Of a DNA stretch of 64,000 bases, positions 54,687 through 63,024 are shown piece after piece; within the stretch, counting starts at the first letter, position 1; each line of letters opens with the position of its first letter. The DNA comes from Alkalibacterium sp049389645 (lineage in GTDB: Bacteria > Bacillota > Bacilli > Lactobacillales > Carnobacteriaceae_A). The stretch spans positions 1 to 64,000 of the forward strand of contig NZ_CP186540.1 in NCBI RefSeq assembly GCF_049389645.1. The letters run 5' to 3'. The notes below the pieces were generated by a model. It was given only the letters and a program-made list of their open reading frames with translations, searched no databases and was not told where the DNA came from. Made by a program: the position numbers and the translations under genes.

Positions 54687-54692
54687 ATTTAA

Positions 54693-54773
54693 TGGAGGGA
54701 GTAGGATTTGAACCTACGAACCCGAAGGAACGGATTTACAGTCCGCTGCGTTTGACCACTTCGCTATCCCTCC
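54693..54773 (-). tRNA. tRNA-Tyr(GTA)
   Basis: 81 nt with a long variable arm, acceptor GGAGGGA/TCCCTCC, anticodon loop CTGTAAA, discriminator A. Confidence 0.95.
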
Positions 54774-54789
54774 AGCATATTAAGTTGAA

Positions 54790-54862
54790 TGGCGCAGGAC
54801 AGAGTCGAACTGCCGACACACGGAGCTTCAATCCGTTGCTCTACCAACTGAGCTACTGCGCC
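54790..54862 (-). tRNA. tRNA-Phe(GAA)
   Basis: Acceptor GGCGCAG/CTGCGCC, anticodon loop TTGAAGC, discriminator A, no CCA encoded. Confidence 0.95.
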
Positions 54863-54874
54863 AAAGTACTACGA

Positions 54875-54946
54875 TGACCCCTACGGGATTCGAACCCGTG
54901 TTACCGCCGTGAAAGGGCAGTGTCTTAACCGCTTGACCAAGGGGCC
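54875..54946 (-). tRNA. tRNA-Glu(TTC)
   Basis: Acceptor GGCCCCT/AGGGGTC with one wobble pair, anticodon loop CTTTCAC, discriminator A, no CCA encoded. Confidence 0.95.
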
Positions 54947-54961
54947 TAAAACAAAAAAAAA

Positions 54962-55048
54962 AGGAGAATGAGGGATTCGAACCCTCGATACGGAAAACCG
55001 TATACACGCTTTCCAAGCGTGCTCCTTAAGCCACTCGGACAATTCTCC
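54962..55048 (-). tRNA. tRNA-Ser(GGA)
   Basis: 87 nt with a long variable arm (ATACGG/CCGTAT), acceptor GGAGAAT/ATTCTCC, anticodon loop TTGGAAA. The base at position 73 reads T, where serine tRNAs usually have G; a T run follows. Confidence 0.93.
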
Positions 55049-55057
55049 ATTAAGATA

Positions 55058-55130
55058 CTCCACAAGCAGGGCTCGAACCTGCGACATCGTGATTAACAGT
55101 CACGCGCTCTACCAACTGAGCTATTGCGGA
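55058..55130 (-). tRNA. tRNA-Asn(GTT)
   Basis: Acceptor TCCGCAA/TTGTGGA, anticodon loop CTGTTAA, discriminator G, no CCA encoded. First tRNA after the operon promoter. Confidence 0.95.
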
Positions 55131-55156
55131 TAATTTTTTTCTTCATCAACCTTTAA

Positions 55157-55185
55157 ATCATAACATGGCTTGTAGTATCTGTCAA
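55157..55185 (-). promoter_or_regulatory. promoter of the tRNA operon
   Basis: Minus strand TTGACA (55180-55185), 17-bp spacer, TATGAT (55157-55162): a consensus-grade sigma-A promoter about 30 bp before tRNA-Asn. Confidence 0.93.
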
Positions 55186-55248
55186 CGCTTTATCAATCAA
55201 AAAATCTTTTCATTTAAATCTTTTCAGGTTAACCTACATTTCCCACGA

Positions 55249-56181
55249 TTAAGCTTCTTTATTGAAGAGAAAGCCTTTATCTGCTTTTTCAGGAATCAAA
55301 ACAGTTAAATAACCTGATCTGACATTGATGTTTAGCGGAAAATCAGGACCCTTTTCACCATCAAGCGCAACATGAGCCGTATCATCTATTAAGTCGATTG
55401 TCGCTTCTTCAAATGAAACAATCGTAACTGATGACGGCATTGTTCCAGTTTCCTCATTGTTTCTAATCAATTTTGAAAGAATAATCATCTTATCACCTAA
55501 TGTTGTTTGATCCAGAGATAAAAGGTGAAGTTTTCCATCATTTTTATTTGCCTCTGAGAAAAAACGGGGAATTCCAAAAACACTATGTGAAACACCTATA
55601 AGAAGCAGAGTACTCTCTTTTTCAAACTTTTTACCATCTAGTGTTAACTCAAAGTGGTAAGGTTTTTCATCTTTGAGAGACTTTATTCCTTCCAGAAAGT
55701 ATGCCATTGGACCGTAAGCTTTTTTCATTTCTTCTGAAACTTCCCACACTGTTTCAGGCAAGGTTCCAGAAGATAAGCTGCTTAAAAATAAATGACCGTT
55801 CACTTCTCCAACATCACACTTTTCTTGATTAGCATAGACCAACTGATCAATTGCTTTATAGATATCCGTCGACATTCCCCATCCGATCGCAATGTTATTA
55901 GCTGTTCCGGTAGGTAAAATACCGATTATTGGTCGATATGATAGGCCGTTTAAAGCGTTTAACGCTTCACTCACTGTTCCATCTCCACCCATAATAATTA
56001 GATGATCGATTTTCTCAGCACACGCTTCAGTAGTGTACTTGCCAATATCACTTTTTTGTTTTGTTATTCTAGTCACACAGTGCCACCCTCTTGCCATAAA
56101 GGTTTCCTCAGCAATTTGGGCAACATCACCACTGTTCTTTTTTCCTGAAGACGGGTTAACCAAAATGAGTATGTTTTTCAA
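55249..56181 (-). CDS. diacylglycerol/lipid kinase family protein (YegS/BmrU type)
   Basis: About 310 aa. N-terminal kinase domain with ILILVNPSSGKK, the nucleotide motif IMGGDGTVSEALNAL and GILPTGTANNIA; C-terminal beta-sandwich with SHSVFGIPRFF and VALDGEKGPDFPL. Phosphorylates a lipid alcohol, probably diacylglycerol. I set the start at TTG 56181 (LKNILILVNP) behind GAAGGTG, because an upstream ATG-initiated frame would overlap perR. Confidence 0.87.
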   Translation of the reverse strand: MKNILILVNPSSGKKNSGDVAQIAEETFMARGWHCVTRITKQKSDIGKYTTEACAEKIDHLIIMGGDGTVSEALNALNGLSYRPIIGILPTGTANNIAIGWGMSTDIYKAIDQLVYANQEKCDVGEVNGHLFLSSLSSGTLPETVWEVSEEMKKAYGPMAYFLEGIKSLKDEKPYHFELTLDGKKFEKESTLLLIGVSHSVFGIPRFFSEANKNDGKLHLLSLDQTTLGDKMIILSKLIRNNEETGTMPSSVTIVSFEEATIDLIDDTAHVALDGEKGPDFPLNINVRSGYLTVLIPEKADKGFLFNKEA

Positions 56182-56198
56182 AAAAAACACCTTCTTCT

Positions 56199-56633
56199 TT
56201 AGGACGTTCGTTCTTTCTGACAATTGGGACACAGTCCATATATTTCTAAACGGTGAGAATTGACCTCATAGCCAGTCAGGTTGCTGGCAACGACTTCAAC
56301 GTCATCCAGTCCCGGATAATAAATATCTTCAATTTTACCGCATCTTGTACAAATCGCATGGTAATGCTCAGTCGATGCAAAATCAAAACGGCTCGAATTA
56401 TCACCAAACATCATTTCTTTAACTAAACCCATTTCGGTAAATAAACGTAAGTTGTTGTACACTGTTGCCACACTCATACTCGGAAAATCTTCTTCTAACG
56501 CTTTATATATTTCATCAGCTGTTGGATGACTGTCCTGATCTATCAAATATTCTAAAATAGCATGTCGTTGCGGGGTAATCCGTACATTATTATATTTTAA
56601 CCGTTCAATGGATTGGTCAACTAAATAACTCAT
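56199..56633 (-). CDS. perR: peroxide-responsive repressor PerR (Fur family)
   Basis: About 144 aa. Winged helix: NVRITPQRHAILEYL, HPTADEIYKAL, MSVATVYNNLRLF. Regulatory site residues as in PerR: HYHAICTRCGK and LEIYGLCPNC, giving two CxxC zinc pairs, plus FGDNSSRFDF and the GLDDVEVV aspartate. The pattern matches Bacillus PerR rather than Fur. Start ATG 56633, nine bases after AAAGGA. It may also act as the window's only metal-responsive regulator, but the iron operon boxes look like Fur targets. Confidence 0.9.
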   Translation of the reverse strand: MSYLVDQSIERLKYNNVRITPQRHAILEYLIDQDSHPTADEIYKALEEDFPSMSVATVYNNLRLFTEMGLVKEMMFGDNSSRFDFASTEHYHAICTRCGKIEDIYYPGLDDVEVVASNLTGYEVNSHRLEIYGLCPNCQKERTS

Positions 56634-56671
56634 CTCTATCAATCCTTTATCATTTACTTGTAGTTACCTAA

Positions 56672-56700
56672 ATGATACAGTTTCCATACGATATTTGCAA
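56672..56700 (-). promoter_or_regulatory. perR promoter
   Basis: Minus strand TTGCAA (56695-56700), 17-bp spacer, TATCAT (56672-56677). No clear PerR box was found beside it. Confidence 0.7.
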
Positions 56701-56754
56701 GAAAATGTGCGTTGTTGACCTATTTTTGATAAAGTGTTAAGTTTAAATTTCCTT

Positions 56755-56783
56755 TAAACAATTAAGGTTATTTGTAGTATAAT
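56755..56783 (+). promoter_or_regulatory. promoter of the FUSC gene
   Basis: TAAACA (56755-56760), 17-bp spacer, TATAAT (56778-56783), about 40 bp before the ATG. Confidence 0.65.
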
Positions 56784-56824
56784 GAAAACTATAAAATAAA
56801 CTTGGAAAGTTGTGACTTTACTTT

Positions 56825-57913
56825 ATGAAAATCGGAGCAAGAACTTTTAAAACAAGTATTGCTGTATTTCTGGCTTTATCTATCCCCTCTTTAGTAGGCA
56901 TGGATGAAGCTGCTTCTCTAGCAGGCATATCGGTGGTTGCTTCTATGCAACCCTCTGTAAAAAAATCTTATGCTACATTAAGAGACCGTCTTGTGGCAAA
57001 CTCGATTGGTGGACTTGTTGCAGTCATTATGGCTACTGGTTTTGGCACTTCGTTTGTTATCATCAGTTTTGCGACTGCGATCCTTATTTCACTGTTACAT
57101 CAAATCAAGTTAAATAATGTGATCGGTTTGTCAACTATGACATTAATCATCATTATGTTGTCCACGGATGGAGATATTCTATCTAATGCTGTGATAAGAG
57201 TTTTAGCTACGTTTATAGGTGTAGTGGTTGCCTTTTTAGTTAACCAACTGATCTTACCTCCAAATTACGAGGAAAAACTTTTTCACACAACTAATCAGGT
57301 AACCGATGATTTAACGAGATTTATACGAGTTAATTTAAGAAAAAATAGTCAGTATTCACTTATGCGAATTGATTTAGAATCCATCGAACAATCTATAAAA
57401 GAAATGAAGCGTCTGCACAGTTTTCTCCTGGATGGAGAATGGCATCCTTTTGGTCAAAAAAAGGAACTGTCTTTCAAGAGGTTGTTAGTCATTTATCGTC
57501 AATTTATTCGTACGACTGAATCGGCTTATTTCCTGGTTCGAACATTACATGAATCTGAACATGTCTATAATCATTTCCCGGATAAACTTCGGATACTATT
57601 GCGAGAAAGACTTGAGACGCTCATGTCTGCTCACGAACAAATCATACTAAAATGGAATGGACGTGTGTTACCTGAAGAAGTTAACTTTATCGCCTACAAG
57701 TCTGATTTGAGAAAAACGTTTATGCGCTCATTCTTTACTGAGGCAAGTTTAGAATCCTATCTAGAAAATGATTATGGTCAAAGTAATACCGTGATTCACC
57801 TCATGTCGGCTGTTTTGGAATATGAGGAACAATTACAACATCTTAACAAGTTAGTCAGTAGTTTCAAAACAAATCACCAGGATAATTATTCTAAAGTACG
57901 GTCATTACACTAA
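56825..57913 (+). CDS. aromatic acid exporter / FUSC family membrane protein (UPF0421 type)
   Basis: 362 aa. The N-terminal half has about six short helices (GARTFKTSIAVFLALSI, GISVVASMQPSVKKSYATL, FIGVVVAFLVNQLILPPNYE) matching ArAE_1/UPF0421. The C-terminal half is a long soluble helical region. Putative efflux of small aromatic acids; substrate unproven. ATG 56825 with a poor ribosome site. Divergent from perR. Confidence 0.85.
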   Translation: MKIGARTFKTSIAVFLALSIPSLVGMDEAASLAGISVVASMQPSVKKSYATLRDRLVANSIGGLVAVIMATGFGTSFVIISFATAILISLLHQIKLNNVIGLSTMTLIIIMLSTDGDILSNAVIRVLATFIGVVVAFLVNQLILPPNYEEKLFHTTNQVTDDLTRFIRVNLRKNSQYSLMRIDLESIEQSIKEMKRLHSFLLDGEWHPFGQKKELSFKRLLVIYRQFIRTTESAYFLVRTLHESEHVYNHFPDKLRILLRERLETLMSAHEQIILKWNGRVLPEEVNFIAYKSDLRKTFMRSFFTEASLESYLENDYGQSNTVIHLMSAVLEYEEQLQHLNKLVSSFKTNHQDNYSKVRSLH

Positions 57914-57954
57914 AAAAGACAAGCTGCTCATACAATGAGCAGCTTGTCTTTTTT
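57913..57954 (+). terminator. terminator after the FUSC gene
   Basis: AAAAGACAAGCTGCTCAT / ATGAGCAGCTTGTCTTTT perfect stem with T run; usable in both directions. Confidence 0.93.
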
Positions 57955-57958
57955 GTTG

Positions 57959-58804
57959 TTATAACTCTTCATTGAAAAAGGTATCTAGTATGGTCACAAT
58001 TTGATGCGTGCCTTCGTCATTCAAATCGTCGTTATCATCGAAATATGCTGCAAGAGAATTTTCCGATGCTTCATTTAGAAATGCAGAATGTAAAGGTAAG
58101 ACAGTAATGTCTTTTTCTTCAGCAAGAGATTGCATTCTGCCTAAATAACTTTGATAGTCAAGAGAGCGAGAGTTGAATTGATTTATTTCGTTTGGAACGG
58201 GATATGGATCAAGTAATAAGAGTTCGGTTTTCTCTTGTATCAAGAGGCTATCCAAAACATAACTCATGAATTCTTCTGTTTCCGCCAGTCCTATATCTCT
58301 TATTTTATCAGGTAGCGCAGGCATCCCATAAATGATTACGTCCGGACTGTCCTTTATTACTGCTTGTGTAGTTTGTTGTATGTATAATTCATAAGAATCA
58401 TATTCTGGATATGTATGATTCATAACATTAAAATCACCACTTATAGAATCAGCAATCATCGTATTCAACTCATTTACCCATGCCTCTTCCGAATCGATAT
58501 CGCCATAATAAGCCAATGATACTTCACCGTTTTTCAAGGACAAGAAATCTAAAAACTCATATAAAGTAAGAGACTCACTATGTTCTTCATAATATTCCAA
58601 ATTTTTATGGGAGGAGGCTCCATCTTCTTCTGCATCATTTCCAGTTTCCAATGTTTCTTCACTTACACCCTCATGATCTTCAGCAAAAGAAACAAGATTT
58701 CCATCCATTTCTTCTCGTTGCCTTGCAGAATATCTTTGTCCAAAAACAATCGTAACTATTGTTGCAATAAGTAATAAAGGGATTAATATAAAACTTTTTT
58801 TCAC
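57959..58804 (-). CDS. SGNH/GDSL-hydrolase-like exported protein
   Basis: 281 aa. A signal-anchor helix (about 4-22) is followed by an acidic linker and an SGNH-like fold. The C-terminal DxxH dyad is present in LNDEGTHQIV, and a GD pair occurs in YYGDIDSEEAW where the GDS nucleophile motif is expected; the serine is two residues late, so activity is uncertain. In this protein family members modify cell-surface glycans or lipids. GTG 58804 after GAGAGG. Assignment by fold pattern only. Confidence 0.65.
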   Translation of the reverse strand: MKKSFILIPLLLIATIVTIVFGQRYSARQREEMDGNLVSFAEDHEGVSEETLETGNDAEEDGASSHKNLEYYEEHSESLTLYEFLDFLSLKNGEVSLAYYGDIDSEEAWVNELNTMIADSISGDFNVMNHTYPEYDSYELYIQQTTQAVIKDSPDVIIYGMPALPDKIRDIGLAETEEFMSYVLDSLLIQEKTELLLLDPYPVPNEINQFNSRSLDYQSYLGRMQSLAEEKDITVLPLHSAFLNEASENSLAAYFDDNDDLNDEGTHQIVTILDTFFNEEL

Positions 58805-58847
58805 ATCTCTTGATCCTCTCTATGTAAAATATGATTACTTAAAAAAA

Positions 58848-58900
58848 CGAGAGATAAGGAAAACAGTAGAAGACATTTCTGTCTAACTACTGTTTCTCAT
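58848..58900 (-). terminator. terminator after ntdP
   Basis: AAACAGTAG...CTACTGTTT stem with flanking GAGA/TCTC and a T7 run on the minus strand. Confidence 0.72.
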
Positions 58901-58905
58901 CACAA

Positions 58906-59442
58906 TCAGTTTTTACCAGTTAATTGTTTATAACGGTCATACCAAAGATCGACGTAGCCTTCTGAAAAAGGGCCTTTTTCTTCATTGATCCAATCAACTA
59001 ATATTTTGATGTGTTCTTTTAGTATTAAGTCTATCTCATCTGGATACTCCCACTTTTTACCGTGTTCCTCATACTCGTCTACATCTAACAAGCGTTTTTC
59101 TCCATCGGGAAAGACTTTAACATCTAAATCATAGTCAATATATTTCGCACCTTCTTCATCGATCAGAAAAGGCGAAGCCATATTACAATAATAAGACGTC
59201 CCTTTTTGACGAATCATTGTGACGATATTAAACCAATAATGTTTATGAAAATAAACTAATGCCGGCTCACGTGTTTTCCACCTTCTACCATCTGATTCTA
59301 TGACTAGTGTATGATCATTACAACCGATCAGCGCATTTTCAGTTGTTTTTAACACCATTGTGTCACGCCACGTCCGGTGTAGACTTCCATCATGTTTATA
59401 ACTTTTGATTGTGATGAAATCTCCCTCTTTAGGAAATGTCAT
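58906..59442 (-). CDS. ntdP: nucleoside tri-/diphosphate phosphatase, DUF402 (NtdP type)
   Basis: 178 aa. Family signature: GDFITIKSYKHDGSLHRTWRD, ENALIGCNDHTLVIESDGRRW, PALVYFHKHYWFNIV and the acidic metal site YIDYDLDVKVFPDGE with LDVDEYEEH. Members hydrolyse nucleoside tri- and diphosphates. ATG 59442. Upstream DNA holds a TATAAT about 65 bp away on the minus strand. Confidence 0.87.
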   Translation of the reverse strand: MTFPKEGDFITIKSYKHDGSLHRTWRDTMVLKTTENALIGCNDHTLVIESDGRRWKTREPALVYFHKHYWFNIVTMIRQKGTSYYCNMASPFLIDEEGAKYIDYDLDVKVFPDGEKRLLDVDEYEEHGKKWEYPDEIDLILKEHIKILVDWINEEKGPFSEGYVDLWYDRYKQLTGKN

Positions 59443-59563
59443 CTGATTACCAACTTTCTAGTCTATTTTAACAATGTATCGCTGCTTTCTTCAATCTCAC
59501 TCGTTATTATATCATAAACTAGGGGTGATATAATAATGAATCAGAATATTTAATTGCCTACGT

Positions 59564-60730
59564 TTAAAATAGAGTTAACGTTTTGATTAGATTGTTTACT
59601 TTCTGTGTTGGCATTGGGAACATTTCCTCTTCGAATCGATTGGGATGAATCCATTTTAGTTCTGCAGAATGAGACTGATCAGCAATTAAGTCTGCTTCGA
59701 AAACAATCATTTCCCATTTCAAATGCGAGAATACATGAGTGAGGATACCTTTAGGCTGATCATTTAAGGAAACAATCAATTCATAATTCTCCCTTAACAT
59801 TTCTTCAATTTCCTGGCTAGAACGATGCTGATTGAATTCCTCTTGATTAAAGGCCTTCCATTCACTATCTTTTAAGTCATCTCGATTTAGCATGATAGGA
59901 GTTAGCATGCCCGCCAAGACTCCTTTAGAGGAACGTTTTCGAAAAAGGTATTCATTCTTTTCATTTTTGATGACGATAGTAAAGAATGTCTGCTCTTTTA
60001 CTTTTATTTTCTTCTTTTTAACCGGGTAGTTTGCCCAGGTCTCATTTACGTATGAAGCATTAAAATCTCTGACTGGACTTTTTTCCGGAGAATAATTTTT
60101 AGGTGTACAAATGGTTGCTCCCAAATCCATCAAGGCTTGATTAAAATCGCCAGGTCTATCAGGATCGATCAACCGTCTGATCATCTCTTCAAAGACTTTC
60201 CGCGTTGAAGCTTTGCTGATATCCAAATCGATTTCAAATAACCTGCTCAATACACGCATGACGTTCCCATCCACCGCGGGATATACTTGATTAAAGGCTA
60301 TACTGGTCACTGCTCCTGCTGTATAGGGTCCGATGCCTTTTAAATTCAACACTTCTTTGTGAGACGTCGGAAACTCTCCATCGTGGAGTTCCATGATTTG
60401 AATTGCAGCTACTTTCATGTTTCTTACTCTGGAATAATAACCTAATCCTTCCCAAAGTTTTAGCAGTATCGCTTCTGGGGCATAAGCTAAAGCCTCAATA
60501 GTAGGTAATGTTTCAATAAATCTCTCATAATAAGGAATAACTGTATCAACTTGTGTCTGTTGTAGCATAATCTCAGACACCCATATATAGTAGGGGTCAT
60601 CTGTTTGTCGCCAGGGTAAATCCCGTTTATTTTCATCATACCACTGTAACAAGGTTGCACGAAAATCATGAATCTTTTCTTCTGACCACATTGTTATCTT
60701 GTTCTCTTCCAGCATATCCGTCTCGCTCAC
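59564..60730 (-). CDS. mutY: adenine DNA glycosylase MutY, iron-sulfur cluster lost
   Basis: Removes adenine mispaired with 8-oxoguanine. 388 aa. Catalytic glutamate in EIMLQQTQVDTV, helix-hairpin-helix LKGIGPYTAGAV with aspartate in AVDGNVMRVL, and a C-terminal NUDIX-like domain (about 250-388) that recognises 8-oxoG. The four-cysteine cluster loop should follow LGATIC, but only that first cysteine remains (CTPKNYSPEKSPVRDF). Cluster-free MutY proteins are known in Lactobacillales. Start GTG 60730, overlapping the recX stop by four bases. Confidence 0.92.
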   Translation of the reverse strand: MSETDMLEENKITMWSEEKIHDFRATLLQWYDENKRDLPWRQTDDPYYIWVSEIMLQQTQVDTVIPYYERFIETLPTIEALAYAPEAILLKLWEGLGYYSRVRNMKVAAIQIMELHDGEFPTSHKEVLNLKGIGPYTAGAVTSIAFNQVYPAVDGNVMRVLSRLFEIDLDISKASTRKVFEEMIRRLIDPDRPGDFNQALMDLGATICTPKNYSPEKSPVRDFNASYVNETWANYPVKKKKIKVKEQTFFTIVIKNEKNEYLFRKRSSKGVLAGMLTPIMLNRDDLKDSEWKAFNQEEFNQHRSSQEIEEMLRENYELIVSLNDQPKGILTHVFSHLKWEMIVFEADLIADQSHSAELKWIHPNRFEEEMFPMPTQKVNNLIKTLTLF

Positions 60731-61671
60731 TGATCTCCCTCTTTTTCTGATAAAAATTGGTCGATTAAACTAAAGGGGTATCCTTTCGAATAGAGAAAGG
60801 TTTTGGTCTTTTGTTTTGCTTGATATTTATCACCTTTTCGCGAATAACGTTGAAAGGCTTTGTCCCCCTGCTTGACCAGCGCATCATACTCATCTTCTGC
60901 AGGTTGTTCTAAAGTCATGTCTTCCAGTACTTGTGAAATAATCTCTCGGTCGAACCCTTTGACCATTAATTGTTCTCTTATTTTTCGTTCTATTTCCCGA
61001 TTCGATTTATCGTGTTGTCTGTTTAACGTTTTTTCAGTTAATTTTTTTGCATTTTCAAGCTGATCTTCATCTGAATACTCAACTAAGCCATAGGCTATTT
61101 CATCTGGAGTCAGTCCTTTAGCATAAAGTGACCGCTCAATTTTTTTGGGTCCTTCGGTTTTAAGTTGAAAATTCGTTCGTACAAAACTCTTAGCATATGC
61201 TTTCTCATCGATTAATCCTTGTTCTTTTAATTGTTCTATAACTCCGTCGATTTGTTCATATTCTTTCTTGGCTAAATACTCTCTGATTTCTTTTTCGGTA
61301 CGCATTTTAAAATTCAGATGATGCAGCGCCGCTTGATAAGCTTTGCCCATCTCACCTTTTACTTTTAATTCTTCAATGGTCTCTTCATCAAGTTCTTTTC
61401 CTTTTACAAGTCGATATTTTATTAATAACGAGTCATCCACTGCAAAAGCGTACTCATCGTTAACATAGACATTGAACCTATTTTTCGCTTTCTGAGTCTG
61501 TACTTTAGTAATAACAAATTCAGGCTCTGTAGATGAATCAGAATCTGTTTTTTCAGTCATCTGTTTTACATCTTCCAGGGTTATATTCTTCTTATCTATT
61601 GTTTTCTTTTCTTGTTTGTTAGAGCCTAATTCTACCAGGTTGGGTAGTGATGATTCTTTTCGTTTAGTCAT
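60727..61671 (-). CDS. recX: RecA regulator RecX
   Basis: Modulates RecA filaments. 314 aa, longer than the usual ~265 because of a 50-60 residue basic and acidic N-terminal extension. RecX three-helix repeats: RTEKEIREYLAKKEY, GLIDEKAYAKSFVR, REIERKIREQLMVKGFD. ATG 61671 after AGAGGTG. An internal start near residue 38 would give a standard N-terminus but lacks as good a site. Directly followed by mutY in an overlapping pair. Confidence 0.9.
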   Translation of the reverse strand: MTKRKESSLPNLVELGSNKQEKKTIDKKNITLEDVKQMTEKTDSDSSTEPEFVITKVQTQKAKNRFNVYVNDEYAFAVDDSLLIKYRLVKGKELDEETIEELKVKGEMGKAYQAALHHLNFKMRTEKEIREYLAKKEYEQIDGVIEQLKEQGLIDEKAYAKSFVRTNFQLKTEGPKKIERSLYAKGLTPDEIAYGLVEYSDEDQLENAKKLTEKTLNRQHDKSNREIERKIREQLMVKGFDREIISQVLEDMTLEQPAEDEYDALVKQGDKAFQRYSRKGDKYQAKQKTKTFLYSKGYPFSLIDQFLSEKEGDQ

Positions 61672-61742
61672 TTTTTTGCACCTCTTATCCTTCAGTTACT
61701 AGTATACCATTTATACGTGTATTTTTTAATGAATCTGGACGT

Positions 61743-61780
61743 AAAAAGGTGCCTGATATAATTATGCAGGCACCTTTTTA
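61743..61780 (-). terminator. terminator after the 17M-like gene
   Basis: Perfect stem AAAAAGGTGCCTG / CAGGCACCTTTTT. Confidence 0.92.
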
Positions 61781-61814
61781 CATCTGATTATTTTATATTT
61801 TCTTTATCCAATTG

Positions 61815-62678
61815 TTACTTGTTATCGTCGAGTGATTTTTTACCCTGTTCTTCGAGTTCCTCAGAATAATTCGCTTCAGACTCTGGTGCTTCCGTGTTAT
61901 CTTGTGGATTTCTCTCGCTTTTTTCATCAGTATTCAAAGGGCTAACTGCTTTAGGTTTAACGACCCCTTTAGCAATAGTATTGCCGTATCCGTGATCAGA
62001 CCCTTCAGTTTCAATTGTGTCCTCTTCTCCTGTCAAGTCTGGTTTCTCTTCCGATTCTGTTCCTTGTGTCTCTTCATTATTACCAAAATCTTTACTCTCG
62101 CTATCTGCATCCGAACGTGTCTGATTAACTTGACTTGGGTCTACGGATTCATTTAAATCCTTATTCTCAGATGTATCTACATCACTTGGTTTTTTATCTA
62201 CGATAGCTTCTGATTCTTCTGAATTCACTTCATTTATAGGATTGTTTTGTTTTTCTGTCATAATCTTTTCTCTCTCCTCGTTTACAATGATGTCTTCATT
62301 TACCTCGGATAAATCACCTTGCTTAGGTGCATCGGTATCAGCCAGAAGCACAATTTCTCCATCTTTCAACGCATCCATGTAATGATCAGATCGATCATGA
62401 GGAACACCATACTTTTCTAGTGTCGAATTATTTTCGTCACTGTCATAAGATCCAAACGAGAATGCCTCTTTAACTTTATCCCAAATACTTTCGTCTTCTA
62501 ATTCCACCTTATTAACTTTCACATTTTTTAATGATTCAATTTTCACATCATTTTGATTGGTTTTAGCCATTAAAAGCATCAGCTCACTAGCCTTATAGCC
62601 CTCTTCATTGAGTAGGGTTTCAACTTGTAAAACAGCTTCCCTCTCATTTTTAAATGTTCCTAATATATGGCGATCCAT
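61815..62678 (-). CDS. general stress protein 17M-like (YflT) domain with long acidic tail
   Basis: 287 aa. Residues 1-125 match the Gsp17M/YflT domain (ILGTFKNEREAVLQVETLL, GVPHDRSDHYMDALKDGEIVLLADT). Residues ~130-287 are a disordered Glu/Asp/Ser/Asn-rich tail with no recognised domain. In Bacillus these proteins belong to the general stress regulon; no sigma-B promoter could be identified here. ATG 62678 after GGAAGGATG. The tail is unusually long for the family. Confidence 0.78.
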   Translation of the reverse strand: MDRHILGTFKNEREAVLQVETLLNEEGYKASELMLLMAKTNQNDVKIESLKNVKVNKVELEDESIWDKVKEAFSFGSYDSDENNSTLEKYGVPHDRSDHYMDALKDGEIVLLADTDAPKQGDLSEVNEDIIVNEEREKIMTEKQNNPINEVNSEESEAIVDKKPSDVDTSENKDLNESVDPSQVNQTRSDADSESKDFGNNEETQGTESEEKPDLTGEEDTIETEGSDHGYGNTIAKGVVKPKAVSPLNTDEKSERNPQDNTEAPESEANYSEELEEQGKKSLDDNK

Positions 62679-62719
62679 ATCTTCATCCTTCCTGTCAATA
62701 CTGTCATATTTTGTTCACT

Positions 62720-62760
62720 TGTCTATTTCTAATGGTATCATTAGATAATCCGCATGTAAA
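62720..62760 (-). promoter_or_regulatory. possible promoter of the 17M-like gene
   Basis: Minus strand TTTACA, 17-bp spacer, TACCAT, 40-80 bp upstream of the ATG. Weak match. Confidence 0.35.
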
Positions 62761-63024
62761 AAGAAACGATTCGCATATGATAATCAGTTGTAGAAATGAA
62801 TAAAAAGCAGATTATTCATCTTTTATTAGCAGTTTTTGCATTTAACTGAGATTATATATTTACTATTATACTTTTTGCGAATCGGAAAATGTGTTACATA
62901 GAGGGTGGAATTGTTACTTGATTAACTTGTTTTTTGTGCTTATATGTTTATTTTTTTTTTTATTATGGTATATTTAACATATGAAGTGTTATCTATAAAA
63001 GATGGTTAGGAAGGGTTATGCACT

